Assembly (NCBI GenBank): GCA_024278715.1
Contig: JAJRSN010000201.1
Coordinates: 1 to 7,203, forward strand
From: Calditrichota bacterium
GTDB lineage: Bacteria > Calditrichota > Calditrichia > Calditrichales > Calditrichaceae
Direction: 5' to 3'
Length of the DNA stretch: 7,203 nt
The position numbers and the translations under genes were made by a program. Numbering within the stretch: the first letter of the stretch is position 1; every line of letters begins with the position of its first letter. This document shows, piece by piece, positions 6,701 to 7,203 of this stretch. The notes under the pieces were generated by a model. That model was not told the DNA's origin. It worked only from the letters and a program-made list of their open reading frames with translations, and searched no databases.

Positions 6701-7203
6701 GGGAAGCGGCATTCCTCCGGAAATAATCGATAAAATTTTTGATCCCTTTTTCAGCACCAAAGAAGTAGGCAAAGGAACCGGAATGGGATTAGCCACTGCT
6801 CATTCGATCATTAAAAGCCACGGCGGATTCATCAAGGTTTACAGCGAGATGAATAAAGGCACGACTTTTAAAATATATCTGCCCGCAAAAAAGAAAGCCG
6901 AAATAAAAAAGGCTACCGAAGAAGAAGAAATTTTAAAAGGCGGCGGAGAATATATTCTTATTGTGGACGATGAAGCCGCTATCCGCGAAATCACCAGAAC
7001 CACTTTGGAATCAAACGGTTACAAAGTTGCAACCGCAGCCGACGGCGCCGAAGCCATAGCCGTTTACGCCGAAAATTCAGACCTGATCGATCTGGTAATT
7101 ACCGATATGTCCATGCCTTATATGGACGGAAAAGCCACTATCCGCGCCTTGAGAAAAATCAACCCCAAAATTAAAATAATCGCCGTCAGCGGCAGAACAC
7201 AAA
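3780..7203 (+). CDS. Hybrid histidine kinase 2 (REC-PAS-GAF-PAS3-HisKA-HATPase-REC), 3' partial
   Basis: Open for 1141 codons to the window edge. The N-terminal receiver (about 1-125) is complete: E12, D13, D14, D58, S86, K108. Then come PAS (136-232), GAF (about 245-410, containing YEWVAKGI and WWGFIGFDNC), PAS (about 420-538), PAS (about 548-666), and PAS_3-type PAS (about 681-797, HPED). HisKA has H819 in AHDLNN. The ATPase domain shows N926/N930, DTGSG at 973-977, DPFFST at 988-993 and GKGTGMGL at 997-1004. The C-terminal receiver has D1063, D1064, D1109 and S1137; the conserved Lys falls outside the window. No membrane segment or signal peptide is seen, so it should be cytoplasmic. From residue 661 it aligns without gaps to kinase 1 (offset 186), predicting about 1174 aa and 33 missing residues. 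GAF and PAS ligands cannot be told. Its role should parallel kinase 1 but with a different input. Confidence 0.96.
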   Translation, partial: MEEKTIQILLIEDDPDDAKLLGDALSEAHLHFVLTHAPTLKEGLNRLSSHPIDVILLDLNLPDSQGLETMKKLLKHSSCIPVVVISILEDQETAVEAVKMGAQDYLVKSVINGSIMERVVIYAIERQLLQEALKKRENFARTILEKNADGILLVDAKGKILFANPAAAALFGVPVDELAGQSFDFPLTSELRRDITLKTPSGKPLFADLHEVPVDWEGKTAYLISIRDITQRKQFEENLKRKDAILETLGLIAQQFLRASSWEDHINEVLRRLGRITGVSRTYLFKKHESANGVLLVSQKYEWVAKGIVPQIDNPDLQNIPLIASGFGRWVKRLSKGKIIQGHIHDFPQEEQDILNAQDIKSILVVPIFSDDEWWGFIGFDNCVEKREWSFMEIEALQIAADILGAAIQRQKTEKKLHASELRYRTLAEAAQDAIYIIDLNGKVTYINRFAAALFGCTPEELLGKHLDELFPKASVLRQKQFIKRIINREKIYYIEHKEVFRNQTRWFGTRLVPIKNDEGGKASTVMGISREITETRKNEEILKEQEATLRSFFESVPFMTGIVELVDNDVLSVTANNKTARFFKTSAEALQNRLFSEIIVPKTTREMWINNFKTAEQTGKPVAFEYLYDDGEKSHWLSATVAPIMHNTGGKPRFCYIIADITDRKRMEQELVQTNKQLSRLLESSSAVIYTCKAYGNYEPTFISENVKNILGYESKDFLGHPKLWEEILHPEDKIRIFDEIKNAFNSGKVVLEYRLKHKDETYRWIYDEIQIIYNKEGQPQEIIGIWVDVTERKILEQQYFRAQRMESLGTLAGGIAHDLNNILTPILMGTEILGQKISDEKGRKTLQMIIASARRGADLIKQVLSFARGTGSERSVVQIRDVIDEVIKIANEIFPKSIFLQTNISENLWLVLADATQLHQILMNLLVNARDAMPAGGTIEIEAKNIELDEQYAQMHMEAKPGPYVVLSLIDTGSGIPPEIIDKIFDPFFSTKEVGKGTGMGLATAHSIIKSHGGFIKVYSEMNKGTTFKIYLPAKKKAEIKKATEEEEILKGGGEYILIVDDEAAIREITRTTLESNGYKVATAADGAEAIAVYAENSDLIDLVITDMSMPYMDGKATIRALRKINPKIKIIAVSGRTQ

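Noticed and set aside
3780..7203. Kinase 2 as a decayed copy of kinase 1
   Set aside because: The frame is open for all 1141 codons and every visible catalytic motif is intact. It is truncated only by the end of the window.

Overview
The window holds two large, neighbouring, same-strand genes for soluble hybrid sensor histidine kinases, plus two unusual repeat-built spacers. By eye the DNA is moderately AT-rich. The style (PAS/GAF-rich hybrid kinases whose H-box reads GG(V/I)AHDLNNIL, GGAG ribosome sites, short tandem repeats between genes) suggests a Gram-negative environmental bacterium, perhaps from the FCB/Calditrichota side or a deltaproteobacterium. That placement is a low-confidence guess, because no taxonomic marker gene is present.

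Layout: 1-498 is a non-coding spacer made largely of short tandem repeats with 7- and 8-nt periods whose motif changes along the spacer. It ends in a leader and ribosome site. 499-3465 is kinase 1 (988 aa): REC-PAS-PAS-PAS-PAS-HisKA-HATPase-REC. 3466-3779 is a second spacer that opens with the same repeat block, carries a cluster of three hairpins, and closes with the same leader and ribosome site. 3780-7203 is kinase 2 (1141 codons seen, cut by the window edge): REC-PAS-GAF-PAS-PAS-PAS-HisKA-HATPase-REC.

The two kinases are paralogues. They align without a gap over residues 1-240. They align again without a gap from residue 475 of kinase 1 (661 of kinase 2, constant offset 186) to the window edge. 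Only the middle differs: two PAS domains in kinase 1 against GAF-PAS-PAS in kinase 2. The pair therefore looks like one receiver-plus-kinase chassis carrying two different sensory cores. The offset predicts a full length of about 1174 aa for kinase 2, with its stop roughly 100 nt beyond the window.

Both proteins lack membrane segments and signal peptides, start and end with a receiver domain, and lack an HPt or DNA-binding output. They probably sit inside a multi-step phosphorelay whose partners are encoded elsewhere. Kinase 1 differs from kinase 2 in its first receiver: the acidic pair that should bind Mg2+ is Asn-Asn, although the phospho-acceptor Asp is kept.

I see no RNA gene, transposase, CRISPR array or origin. 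The most unusual material is the twin-kinase domain swap and the modular repeat spacers.
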